DNA from: Oscillospiraceae bacterium
GTDB taxonomy: Bacteria; Bacillota_A; Clostridia; Oscillospirales; Oscillospiraceae
Assembly: GCA_017539885.1 (NCBI GenBank)
Contig: JAFYCC010000077.1
Location: forward strand, 1-11,183
Direction of reading: 5' to 3'
DNA length: 11,183 bases
The notes below the pieces were generated by a model, which worked only from the letters and a program-made list of their open reading frames with translations, was not told the origin of the DNA and made no database searches. Position 1 is the stretch's first letter. Each line of letters starts with the position of its first letter. The translations under genes and the position numbers were made by a program. Shown one piece after another: positions 1 through 6,065 of this stretch.

Positions 1-452
1 AGCGCACCGAAAACCTGCTCGGCGAGAGCCGTGAGCTGCGCCGCCAGCTGGAAAAGATGAAGGACCAGGTCCTTTCGGGTGAAGTGGAACACTTCCTGCT
101 CTCCGGCAAGACCGTTGGCGGCCTGCGCGTCGTCACCTCTGCCCGCGAAGGCATGGATGCTGCCGATCTGCGCAAATTCGGCGACTTCATCCGCGACCGC
201 GACGATACGGTCGTTGCGCTGCTTGCCGCCGTGAACGACGGCAAGATCACGCTCCTGGCCGTCTGCGGCAAGGAGGCGATCGCCAGAGGCGTACGCGCCG
301 GCGACGTCATCAAGAATATCGCGCCCATCGTCGGCGGCAAGGGCGGCGGCAAGCCGGACAGCGCCATGGGAGGCGGCACCGACGTGCTCAAGCTCGACGA
401 CGCGCTGGCCGCGCTCGACGATTTCGTGGCGGACAAGCTCGACAACCGCTGA
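1..452 (+). CDS. alaS: Alanyl-tRNA synthetase, C-terminal fragment (5' end outside window)
   Basis: This is the last 149 codons of alanyl-tRNA synthetase, which charges tRNA-Ala in the cytoplasm. The frame is open from base 3, so the gene starts upstream of the window; the ATG at 57 is an internal methionine. The visible part begins with a charged helix (ENLLGESRELRRQLEKMK) typical of the coiled coil before the C-terminal domain. The DHHA1 domain follows and ends with the glycine-rich signature GGKGGGKPDSAMGGG at 333-377, close to the family form GGKGGGRPDMAQAGG. In AlaRS this domain binds tRNA and joins editing to aminoacylation. The gene ends 24 bases before the HIT gene on the same strand, so the two may be co-transcribed. 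A stand-alone DHHA1 protein is less likely because the upstream helix is in frame. Confidence 0.93.
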   Translation, partial: RTENLLGESRELRRQLEKMKDQVLSGEVEHFLLSGKTVGGLRVVTSAREGMDAADLRKFGDFIRDRDDTVVALLAAVNDGKITLLAVCGKEAIARGVRAGDVIKNIAPIVGGKGGGKPDSAMGGGTDVLKLDDALAALDDFVADKLDNR

Positions 453-476
453 GCTGCTTCAGATAGGAGAAAAAAC

Positions 477-821
477 ATGAAAAACGATTGTCTGTTCTGC
501 GCCATCGCGGCGGGCGAGATCCCGTCCACGAAGGTCTATGAGGATGATGCCGTATTCGCTTTCCGGGACATCAACCCGCAGGCGCCGGTGCACATTCTCG
601 TCATCCCCAAGGAACATGTCTCCGGAGTCTCCGCCATCACACCGGAGAACAGCGGTCTCGCGGCGCGCTGCTTTGAAGCCATCGCGAAGATCGCAGCGCA
701 GGAAAAACTCGAAAGCGGTTTCCGCGTCATCTCGAACTGCGGTCCCGATGCCGGACAGACGGTGATGCATCTGCATTTCCACATTCTTGCCGGCGTGAAT
801 ATGGGCGAAAAGATCTTATAA
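477..821 (+). CDS. HIT-family nucleotide hydrolase (HinT type)
   Basis: A 114-aa cytoplasmic protein of the histidine-triad family, the usual length for HinT, which hydrolyses purine nucleoside phosphoramidates and aminoacyl-adenylates. The C-terminal signature HLHFHIL gives H98, H100 and H102, with H100 expected to be the nucleophile. The upstream QTVMHLHFHILAG closely matches the QTVFHLHFHVLGG form of bacterial HinT. C5 and C8 (CLFC), with the two family histidines, probably bind zinc as in many HIT proteins. The start is supported by an AGGAG at 463-467. It lies directly after alaS, which fits the ability of HinT enzymes to process aminoacyl-AMP, though this functional link is inference. 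No truncation or missing motif residue is seen. Confidence 0.93.
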   Translation: MKNDCLFCAIAAGEIPSTKVYEDDAVFAFRDINPQAPVHILVIPKEHVSGVSAITPENSGLAARCFEAIAKIAAQEKLESGFRVISNCGPDAGQTVMHLHFHILAGVNMGEKIL

Positions 822-828
822 GTCGAAA

Positions 829-877
829 ACGGATACGGATTTCTGCGGCGCGGCGCCACGGGAATCCGTATCTCCGT
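829..877. repeat. Imperfect inverted repeat between the HIT gene and holA
   Basis: The arms ATACGGATT (833-841) and AATCCGTAT (863-871) pair over 9 bases. The pairing extends to ACGG (829-832) and CCGT (874-877) with a two-base bulge. The 21-base loop is very GC-rich and contains the palindrome GGCGCC. No T-run follows, so it does not look like a rho-independent terminator. It lies just before the holA ribosome binding site and could be a processing or mRNA-stability hairpin, or an attenuating structure. Its function is unknown. Confidence 0.5.
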
Positions 878-901
878 TAAGCGCCGAAACGAGGGTTTTC
901 A

Positions 902-1939
902 ATGCCGCCTAAAAAGGAAAAACTGGATTACCCTGCCTTGATCCGCCGCCTTCGTGCGGAGGGTCCGGTCGGCGTCTACCTGCTCTGGGGCGAGGAGGAC
1001 TATCTGCGCGAACAGTTCGTGCAGGAGCTTCGCCGCGCCTGTCTGGGCGAAAACGACGACGGCTTTGACTATAAGCGCATCGACGGCGCGGCGCCGGATC
1101 TCGACGAGGTGCAGGAGGCGGCTGATGCCATGCCGTTCTTCTCCGATCGCGTGTTCATCGAACTGCGCGGTTTCGACGTGAACAAGTGCAAGGCAGACGA
1201 CGCGGAGCGCTTCAAGAAGATACTCTCCTCCCTGCCGGATTCCTGCACCATGGCGATCGTCCTGCCTACGGGCTACGAACCGGACGGGCGACTCTCGCTC
1301 GTGAAGGCCGTTCGCAAGCACGGCGAGGCGGTCGAGTTCACGGCGCAGGAGCAGGGACAGCTCCTGCGCTGGATCGCGCGCCGTATGGAAGCCGACGGCA
1401 AGACGATCTCCCGCAGCGATGCGGAATATCTGATCTTTTACTGCGGCGAACTGATGACCCGGCTCGGAAACGAGATCAGCAAGCTCACGCACTACGTTTC
1501 CGGCGACACGATCACCCGCGCGGACATAGAGGCCGTCACCGACCGGACCGCGCAGACCACTGTGTTTCAGATGACGGAGGCGCTCGCTGCGCGTGAGTAC
1601 GGCAAAGCCACGCGATACCTTGCCGAGCTGCTCGGCAGCAAGGAGAGTCCCATCGGGCTCGTTGCGATGATCGGACGCCAGTTCAGGCAGCTGTTCGCTG
1701 CGAAGGCCGCGCAGGAATACAGACTCGGCGGCGCTTTTGTGACAGAGATCTGCGGCGTCGACCGCGACTATCTCGTGCGCAAACTCACAGACACCGCACG
1801 CGGCTTCACGCTCACGCAGCTTGCCAGGGCGGTCACGCTCTGCGCCGAGACGGATTACGCCATGAAAAGCAGTTCCGCGGACGACGAGGAACTGCTGGTC
1901 GACCTGCTGCTGAAGCTGGCCGCGGGAGACGCGGCATGA
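902..1939 (+). CDS. holA: DNA polymerase III subunit delta (clamp loader)
   Basis: A 345-aa protein matching the delta subunit of DNA polymerase III, which opens the beta sliding clamp within the clamp-loader complex. Length and layout fit the family: domain I at about residues 20-143 beginning with VYLLWGEEDYLREQF (the family has Y-GxExYL), helical domain II at about 145-210, and the collar domain III from about 215 to 340. Residues 76-80 (AMPFF) with the following hydrophobic strand match the region where delta touches the clamp. As usual for delta there is no good Walker A motif, so it is not an active ATPase. GAGGG at 891-895 lies six bases before the ATG and supports this start. The stop overlaps the start of the next gene (ATGA), which suggests coupled translation. 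Confidence 0.92.
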   Translation: MPPKKEKLDYPALIRRLRAEGPVGVYLLWGEEDYLREQFVQELRRACLGENDDGFDYKRIDGAAPDLDEVQEAADAMPFFSDRVFIELRGFDVNKCKADDAERFKKILSSLPDSCTMAIVLPTGYEPDGRLSLVKAVRKHGEAVEFTAQEQGQLLRWIARRMEADGKTISRSDAEYLIFYCGELMTRLGNEISKLTHYVSGDTITRADIEAVTDRTAQTTVFQMTEALAAREYGKATRYLAELLGSKESPIGLVAMIGRQFRQLFAAKAAQEYRLGGAFVTEICGVDRDYLVRKLTDTARGFTLTQLARAVTLCAETDYAMKSSSADDEELLVDLLLKLAAGDAA

Positions 1940-2532
1940 TCCGCGTGAAGGAAGTCCTTGTAGTCGAAGGACGATACGACAAGAACACGCTCAGCCAGGT
2001 TTTCGACGCCGTCATTCTGGAGACGAACGGCTTCGGAATCTTTTCCGACGGCGAAAAGCTTTCTCTGCTGCGCCGTCTCGCAGACGCGCGCGGACTGGTC
2101 GTGCTCACGGACAGCGACGGAGCAGGCTTTGTCATCCGCAATTATCTCAAAGGCGCGCTCGATCCGGCAAAGGTGAAGCACGCCTATATCCCGGACGTGG
2201 CCGGCAAGGAAAAGCGAAAACGCTCCCCCTCAAAGGAGGGAAAACTCGGCGTCGAGGGTATGACGCCCCAGGTCCTGATCGAGGCGCTCCGGCGCGCCGG
2301 CGCGACGCTTGAGGGCGAGACGAGCGCGCCGCCTGAAAGGATCACGCGCGCGGATCTCTACGCTGCGGGACTCAGCGGCCGCCCCGACAGTGCGGCGAAA
2401 AGACGCGCGCTGCTCAAAAAGCTCTCGCTTCCCGAAAGGCTCTCGTCCAAGGCGCTTTGCGAAGTGCTGGAAGTGCTGCTCGGACGTGAAGCCTTCCTGA
2501 ACCTTTCCGCAATCGAAGACGCTTCTGAATAA
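1936..2532 (+). CDS. TOPRIM/DUF4093 protein, ribonuclease M5-like
   Basis: A 198-aa cytoplasmic protein with an N-terminal TOPRIM domain (about residues 4-110) and a C-terminal DUF4093-type region (about 115-195). TOPRIM metal-binding residues are visible: E11 in VVEGRYD, and D59/D61 in VLTDSDGAG. KLGVEGM at 103-109 corresponds to the GVEHA region of RNase M5. RNase M5 (rnmV) matures 5S rRNA in Bacillota. This protein, with VEGRYDKNTLSQ and ETNGFGIF, resembles the Clostridia branch usually annotated only as TOPRIM/DUF4093, so 5S rRNA processing is likely but not certain and no symbol is given. Its ATG overlaps the holA stop by four bases, and its ribosome binding site must lie inside the holA end. 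A hairpin terminator follows 52 bases after the stop. Confidence 0.85.
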   Translation: MIRVKEVLVVEGRYDKNTLSQVFDAVILETNGFGIFSDGEKLSLLRRLADARGLVVLTDSDGAGFVIRNYLKGALDPAKVKHAYIPDVAGKEKRKRSPSKEGKLGVEGMTPQVLIEALRRAGATLEGETSAPPERITRADLYAAGLSGRPDSAAKRRALLKKLSLPERLSSKALCEVLEVLLGREAFLNLSAIEDASE

Positions 2533-2544
2533 CGCTTCCAGCTC

Positions 2545-2573
2545 GTGCGTACCCTGTTTTCAGTGGGGCGCAC
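2545..2573 (+). repeat. Small GC-rich hairpin downstream of the TOPRIM gene
   Basis: GTGCG at 2545-2549 pairs with CGCAC at 2569-2573, and CCC/GGG inside can extend the stem imperfectly. It lies directly upstream of the stronger palindrome at 2584-2615 and may only stabilise the 3' end of the message. The evidence is weak. Confidence 0.3.
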
Positions 2574-2583
2574 CGCATTCGGA

Positions 2584-2620
2584 AAAAGCCGATCTGTGCG
2601 CACAGATCGGCTTTTCTTGC
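2584..2620 (+). terminator. Intrinsic terminator built on a perfect 32-bp palindrome
   Basis: The arms AAAAGCCGATCTGTGC (2584-2599) and GCACAGATCGGCTTTT (2600-2615) are exact reverse complements with no spacer, so in RNA the central GTGCGCAC opens to form the loop. TTTTCTT follows the GC-rich stem on the + strand, as in rho-independent terminators. It sits 52 bases after the TOPRIM/DUF4093 stop and before the nrdR promoter, so it most likely ends the alaS-to-DUF4093 transcript. The A-run on the left arm would also allow action on the opposite strand. Confidence 0.82.
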
Positions 2621-2637
2621 TGTGTGCAGCATGTTCC

Positions 2638-2653
2638 GCACGGCGTGCCGTGC
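2638..2653. repeat. Short inverted repeat upstream of the nrdR promoter
   Basis: GCACGGC (2638-2644) and GCCGTGC (2647-2653) form a compact inverted repeat. It lies about 40 bases upstream of the nrdR -35 box, between the terminator and the promoter. It could be a protein-binding site or a chance GC-rich hairpin; it does not match the usual NrdR box. No function is assigned. Confidence 0.3.
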
Positions 2654-2683
2654 ACGGCGCAGTCTCCGAAAATAGTGGTCCCG

Positions 2684-2722
2684 AAAAAAAAGCGTGACAA
2701 TATCTGGTGGTTGTGGTATAGT
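2684..2722 (+). promoter_or_regulatory. Sigma-70-type promoter of nrdR with A-tract and extended -10
   Basis: An eight-A tract (2684-2691) precedes GTGACA (2694-2699), one mismatch from TTGACA. A 17-base spacer follows, then TATAGT (2717-2722), one mismatch from TATAAT. TG at 2714-2715, one base before the -10, makes an extended -10 element. Transcription should start near 2729-2730, giving a short leader of about 30 bases that contains the GGAGGT ribosome binding site at 2744-2749, nine bases before the nrdR ATG. No convincing NrdR box was seen, so autoregulation cannot be claimed from sequence. Confidence 0.78.
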
Positions 2723-2758
2723 TATGTAAACACTTTTTGACGTGGAGGTCGTTTTTCG

Positions 2759-3220
2759 ATGAAATGTCCGTTTTGCGGCTATGCCGAGAGCAAGGTCATC
2801 GATTCCCGTCCCGCCGACGAGGGTGCTTCCATCCGGCGCCGCAGGGAATGTCTCGCCTGCCAGAAACGTTTTACGACTTATGAGTTTATGGAGCGTCTGC
2901 CGCTGATCGTTATCAAGCGTGACGGATCGCGTCAGACCTTTGACCGCATGAAGCTGCTCAACGGCATGATCCGTGCCTGCGAGAAGCGTCCGGTCCCGAT
3001 GTCCGAGCTGGAGTCCGTCGCTGACGCGATCGAGCAGGAACTGCAGAACTCCCTCGAACGCGAGATCAGCACGGTGGAGATCGGCGAAAAGGTGATGGCG
3101 CACCTCAAGGACGTGGACGAGGTCGCCTACGTACGCTTTGCCTCCGTCTACCGCCAATTCAAGGACATCCACACATTCATGGAAGAACTGACGAAACTGC
3201 TCGGCGAAAAGAACAAGTAA
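2759..3220 (+). CDS. nrdR: Transcriptional repressor NrdR (ribonucleotide reductase regulator)
   Basis: A 153-aa protein, the usual length for NrdR, which represses ribonucleotide reductase operons in response to ATP/dATP. The N-terminal zinc ribbon is complete: C3 and C6 in CPFCG, C31 and C34 in CLACQKRF, with the basic stretch RRRRE between them. The ATP-cone domain spans about residues 49-139, beginning with [15 protein letters not shown] and including [32 protein letters not shown] at 2744-2749 supports the start. The gene has its own promoter and terminator and appears monocistronic. Its position after the replication gene holA is compatible with a nucleotide-supply role, but no ribonucleotide reductase gene is in view. 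Confidence 0.97.
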   Translation: MKCPFCGYAESKVIDSRPADEGASIRRRRECLACQKRFTTYEFMERLPLIVIKRDGSRQTFDRMKLLNGMIRACEKRPVPMSELESVADAIEQELQNSLEREISTVEIGEKVMAHLKDVDEVAYVRFASVYRQFKDIHTFMEELTKLLGEKNK

Positions 3221-3236
3221 TCTCCACACGCAGACT

Positions 3237-3293
3237 AACAGAAAAGCACCATCGGCCTTTTTGATTTTGGCTGAAGGTGCTTTTCTGTTTTTG
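3237..3293 (+). terminator. Intrinsic terminator of nrdR, probably bidirectional
   Basis: A 14-bp perfect stem, AACAGAAAAGCACC (3237-3250) with GGTGCTTTTCTGTT (3276-3289), extends inward by six more pairs including one G-T, leaving an 11-base loop of mostly T. TTTTTG follows on the + strand. It starts 17 bases after the nrdR stop. On the - strand the stem ends with TTTTCTGTT, so it could also stop the converging surface-protein transcript, whose gene ends about 140 bases away. Confidence 0.88.
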
Positions 3294-3430
3294 TCCGCGG
3301 TTACTTACGGGCAGCGCCGCCGCCATAGATAGTCTTGAAACCGCTCTTTATGGAAGCCGGAATTGACCATCTCAGTACGGACGATCCGTGCCGTTGGCGT
3401 GAAGTCGTCCTTTTGTTTTGCAAAAGGTCA

Positions 3431-4963
3431 TCAGGCGCCGAGTATGCGGGAGAGTCGTTCCAGCATGACCGCCGCCTGTGCTCGGTTTAGCCGGCTTCCG
3501 GGGCTGAGCATTCCTACGCCCGTGCCTTCGATCACGCCCGAACCGACAGCCCACTGCATTGCGGGGATGCGCGCTTCTGATATGTCCCGGAAATCGTTAT
3601 AGCTGAGAAGGTTGATATCCTCACCGACGCTCACGTCCGCTCCGACAGCTTTGGCAAAGTTCCAGAGCAGCAATGCCGCCTCTTCCCGCGTCATTTCTTC
3701 GTCTGCGCCAAACCGGCCGCTCGTCTGCTCCGTAATCGCAGAGGATGCCGCCCAGCTCGCCGCCTCAGCATACCACTGCTCCGCTCCGACGTCGGAGAAG
3801 GGCATGCCGCCCGCGGCAGGTTCGCCAGCGATCCGCCACAGGATCGTCGTAAGCTGGCTCCGACGCAGAGGTCTGAGCGGGCTGAACGTCACCTCGCCCG
3901 TACCGACCATCAGTTCCCGTTTCCAGGCGGAGGCGACGGCGTCCGTATACCATGTCCCGGCCGGAACGTCCTTGAAGGGCAAACCTGTTTTCCATGCCGT
4001 GGTCCGCGTTGCCACGTTCTCGCGCAGGTTCTCGAAGAAGAACTGATAGTCATATATGTGGAAGGATCCCTCAGCAAAAATGTCGATGCCCGGCGGATAC
4101 TCGTCAGCCGTGACGTCCGTGACCACGAGTTCGCCCCGGGAACCGAGATATGCGCCGCAGAGTGCCGGGATCGGCTGCGCGCCGGTAGACATCACCGCTC
4201 CGAGATTGCGCGATCTGTCCGCGACCGTACCGTCTGTCTTCCAGTTCAGCGGATTGATGGACAGTGCCTTCTTCCCCGCCGGATTGACCAGTGTACCGCT
4301 GAGCGAGCCGTCTTCGCAGTCGAAGCTGATGACTGTTCCCGTATCCGTCTCGCCCTTTGCCGCGACGATCTGCGGATAGGCCTCTGCCGTCTCCGCCGTG
4401 AAGGACCAGCCGATGGCATAGACCGCGATCAGATTGTTCCGAAGAGAGACGGCTTCGGCGCTCTCTCCTCCGTAGTATTCTTTGAGCAGCTCCAGACACA
4501 TCTCGCCGCCCTGTGAAAAGCCCGCGAGTATCAAGCCCCGGCCGTTGTTCTCGTTGTCCAGATACCACCGGAAGGCCGCCGAGATGTCTCCGTAGGCGAG
4601 TTCCAGCGGTTTTGTCCGCTCTGTCTCGGAAAGCCTGTAGGCGTTGAGAGACATCTGGCGGTAGAAAGGCGAATACATGCGCCCGACGTCAGAGTATATG
4701 CCCTTTTCCATATCCAGCGCATTCAGGAATTTTCCTTTGAGCCGCTCGTTGATGACAAGTGCGTTCGTCTCACTCTTCGTATCCACCAGAGGGCAGATCA
4801 GGAACACGTCGACGTCCTTATCCTCGCCGTCCGCGAAGTATGCCCAGTTTCCCCTGTCTGCGTAGTCGGGTACGCCGGATGCCGCAGGCGCCGCGAGGAC
4901 TGCAGCCGGCAGTGCGAGCGCCGCGATGAGCAGGAAAACCAGAAAGCTTTTGCACATTTTCAT
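3431..4963 (-). CDS. Secreted DUF3089 alpha/beta-hydrolase-like protein with three SLH repeats
   Basis: A 510-aa exported protein. Residues 1-24 form a signal peptide (lysine, hydrophobic core, AVLA before APAA). Residues about 35-320 match DUF3089, an alpha/beta-hydrolase-fold family of unknown substrate. Diagnostic stretches are MYSPFYRQMSL, AYGDISAAFRWYLDNENNGR, the nucleophile elbow GFSQGG with S150, VYAIGWSF, ISFDCEDG, SINPLNWKTDG, and FHIYDYQFFFENLREN with the likely catalytic H302. Three SLH repeats follow at about 329-380, 388-440 and 457-509, with TRAE-like positions RRSQ, TREE and NRAQ. SLH domains hold proteins on the cell wall, usually through pyruvylated secondary polymers. The activity is probably esterase- or lipase-like, but the substrate is unknown. 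The start ATG has only a weak GTGAG upstream. It is the last gene on the - strand, 93 bases after the STAS gene, and may be in the same operon or under its own promoter. Confidence 0.88.
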   Translation of the reverse strand: MKMCKSFLVFLLIAALALPAAVLAAPAASGVPDYADRGNWAYFADGEDKDVDVFLICPLVDTKSETNALVINERLKGKFLNALDMEKGIYSDVGRMYSPFYRQMSLNAYRLSETERTKPLELAYGDISAAFRWYLDNENNGRGLILAGFSQGGEMCLELLKEYYGGESAEAVSLRNNLIAVYAIGWSFTAETAEAYPQIVAAKGETDTGTVISFDCEDGSLSGTLVNPAGKKALSINPLNWKTDGTVADRSRNLGAVMSTGAQPIPALCGAYLGSRGELVVTDVTADEYPPGIDIFAEGSFHIYDYQFFFENLRENVATRTTAWKTGLPFKDVPAGTWYTDAVASAWKRELMVGTGEVTFSPLRPLRRSQLTTILWRIAGEPAAGGMPFSDVGAEQWYAEAASWAASSAITEQTSGRFGADEEMTREEAALLLWNFAKAVGADVSVGEDINLLSYNDFRDISEARIPAMQWAVGSGVIEGTGVGMLSPGSRLNRAQAAVMLERLSRILGA

Positions 4964-4985
4964 GTTTGCTCACGCTCTCTATTTC

Positions 4986-5037
4986 GAATCGGTAATCAGT
5001 CGGGTGCGCAGCATCAACTGATACCGCGCGCCGATTC
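4986..5037. repeat. Inverted repeat in the STAS to surface-hydrolase gap
   Basis: Outer arms GAATCGG (4986-4992) and CCGATTC (5031-5037) are exact complements. Inner arms ATCAGT (4995-5000) and ACTGAT (5017-5022) also pair, and CGGT/ACCG can extend the inner stem with one bulged base. There is no T-run after it on the - strand, so it is unlikely to be an efficient terminator. It may be an operator, an RNA-processing hairpin or a partial attenuator that separates expression of the surface hydrolase from the signalling genes. Function is inferred only from position. Confidence 0.45.
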
Positions 5038-5056
5038 ATAACAGCCTTCTTGTTTT

Positions 5057-5353
5057 TTACTCGATCGTCAGGATGTCGCTGAAGCCGGTAACTTCAAAGA
5101 CCTCCATGACCGTCTCGCACACGCCGGTGACCTTCATTCCTCCCTGGCGGTTCATGATCTTCTGGGCGCTGAGCAGCACGCGAAGGCCGGCGGAGGAGAT
5201 GTACTCCATCTCGCTCAGATCCATGACCAGCTCAGTGATCCCGTCCATTGACTCCTTCAGTTCCGCCTCGAGCTGCGGTGCGGTCGTGGTGTCCAGCCGT
5301 CCCTCGATGGCTACAGTCAGCTTGTTCTCATCTACAGTTTTGTTAATCGTCAT
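5057..5353 (-). CDS. STAS-domain anti-sigma-factor antagonist (SpoIIAA/RsbV-like)
   Basis: A 98-aa single-domain STAS protein, the usual size for SpoIIAA/RsbV-type antagonists, which bind a GHKL partner when their serine is unphosphorylated. The motif MEYISSAGLRVLL places S53/S54 at the phosphorylation loop; S54 aligns best with the acceptor serine of SpoIIAA/RsbV. The C-terminal VMEVFEVTGFSDILTIE is typical of the fold. Start support is AAGGAG eight bases before the ATG. It lies 14 bases downstream of the GHKL-like gene, the classical antagonist/anti-sigma pairing. The loop and C-terminal helix resemble those of the STAS domain in the fusion protein at 7586-9181 (both have EYISSAGLRVLL), so the two may share a phosphatase or compete for partners. 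It is probably dephosphorylated by the SpoIIE-type phosphatase of the same operon. Confidence 0.93.
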   Translation of the reverse strand: MTINKTVDENKLTVAIEGRLDTTTAPQLEAELKESMDGITELVMDLSEMEYISSAGLRVLLSAQKIMNRQGGMKVTGVCETVMEVFEVTGFSDILTIE

Positions 5354-5367
5354 CTTTAAAACTCCTT

Positions 5368-6018
5368 TTATGCAAATTCCTTATAAACAATCATTTCCAC
5401 CATGCCGCTTCTGATCGATATGGTGATCTCGTCAGCGATGTTGGCAACGATGGATTTTTCCAGCTCGTCCCACTCTTCGCGGGCGACCTCGTCTTCTGCC
5501 TTTTCCTTCTCCACGGCCGCCTTGTATTTCTTCATGGACCAGTTTGCCTCGCCGCTGCCGAGCGTTGCGTTGAGCGCATAGGCCATCGGGTCGATCGTGT
5601 CCGTGCCTGAATACATAAGGCCCTGTGTAAAGTAGCTCACATCTCCGGCAGGATTGCTGAGCGTCGTCGAGTCGAAAGCGCGCTCGATAATATCCCGCAG
5701 TTTGCCCATCACGCCCACAGCGGCGGCATTCTTGCCGCTGGAGGACACGGACAGCAGTTCTCTGCGCATCTCACCGGTGATGACCGGACGGGCGAGCAGA
5801 TGCAGTTCATAGCAGCTGCCCTCCGACTGCACCCAGAATTCTGCCTGCGTCTCTCCGGTTATCTGCCGGACCATGCCCAGCATCTCCTCCGCCAGAAGCC
5901 GCAGATGCAGGGCTGCCTTGCCGCTCAATCCCCGATAGGCGGCGCTTGCCGCAGCCTGATCCAGCGCGGCGGTCATTCCCTCCCCCGTGTTGGTCACGGT
6001 GATTCTGTCTGATTGCAT
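5368..6018 (-). CDS. Degenerate GHKL-like protein, possible anti-sigma-type partner
   Basis: A 216-aa cytoplasmic protein without a clearly recognised family. Residues about 30-60 (LHLRLLAEEMLGMVRQI) resemble the N-box helix of RsbW/SpoIIAB-type ATPases, followed by a strand pattern like WVQSEGSCYELHLLARPV. About 90-115 (SSSGKNAAAVGVMGKLRDII) loosely resembles the lid and G2 region. The N-box asparagine is replaced by glycine (EEMLGMV), and no DxGxPF motif is present, so ATP binding or kinase activity may be lost. The C-terminus has a highly charged, probably coiled helix (KAAVEKEKAEDEVAREEWDE) and then a strand-like IVANIADEITISIRSGMVEMIVYKEF. The start is set by AGGAGG six bases upstream; an in-frame ATG at 6156 has no such site. 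Its place before a STAS antagonist suggests a partner-switching role, as inference. Confidence 0.62.
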   Translation of the reverse strand: MQSDRITVTNTGEGMTAALDQAAASAAYRGLSGKAALHLRLLAEEMLGMVRQITGETQAEFWVQSEGSCYELHLLARPVITGEMRRELLSVSSSGKNAAAVGVMGKLRDIIERAFDSTTLSNPAGDVSYFTQGLMYSGTDTIDPMAYALNATLGSGEANWSMKKYKAAVEKEKAEDEVAREEWDELEKSIVANIADEITISIRSGMVEMIVYKEFA

Positions 6019-6024
6019 ATTCTG

Positions 6025-6030
6025 CCTCCT
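6025..6030 (-). promoter_or_regulatory. Ribosome binding site fixing the start at 6018
   Basis: AGGAGG on the - strand lies six bases before the ATG at 6018. It decides for this start over the in-frame upstream ATG at 6156, whose 46-residue extension (rich in P, G, Q, R) does not look like part of the fold. Just upstream, GCCCGG/CCGGGC (6042-6047 and 6059-6064) can form a small hairpin that leaves this site exposed. Confidence 0.8.
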
Positions 6031-6065
6031 GTTCTTGTTTTGCCCGGATTTGCCCTGCCCGGGCG

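Noticed and set aside
899..1492. - strand open frame of 197 codons opposite holA
   Set aside because: It is a shadow of the delta-subunit gene in another frame, with no family match.
2697..2714. ACAA and TTGT symmetry overlapping the nrdR promoter as a possible NrdR box
   Set aside because: The spacing and core do not match the usual 16-base NrdR box with an ACAC/TGTG-type border and AT-rich core, and no second box is seen.
2414..3229. Long open frame of 271 codons on the - strand across nrdR
   Set aside because: It is antisense to the certain nrdR gene and spans its promoter and the upstream terminator. It shows no known motif and is a by-product of GC-rich codon use.
3409..3427. CCTTTTG/CAAAAGG hairpin right after the surface-protein stop as its terminator
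   Set aside because: The stem is short and AT-rich and is not followed by a T-run on the - strand, so efficient termination is doubtful.
3301..3430. Open - strand frame past the surface-protein end, finishing in TAA at 3301-3303 with a GGGAARK tail
   Set aside because: It has no start codon with a ribosome binding site of its own, it is out of frame with the SLH protein, and no family is recognisable. It is treated as chance.
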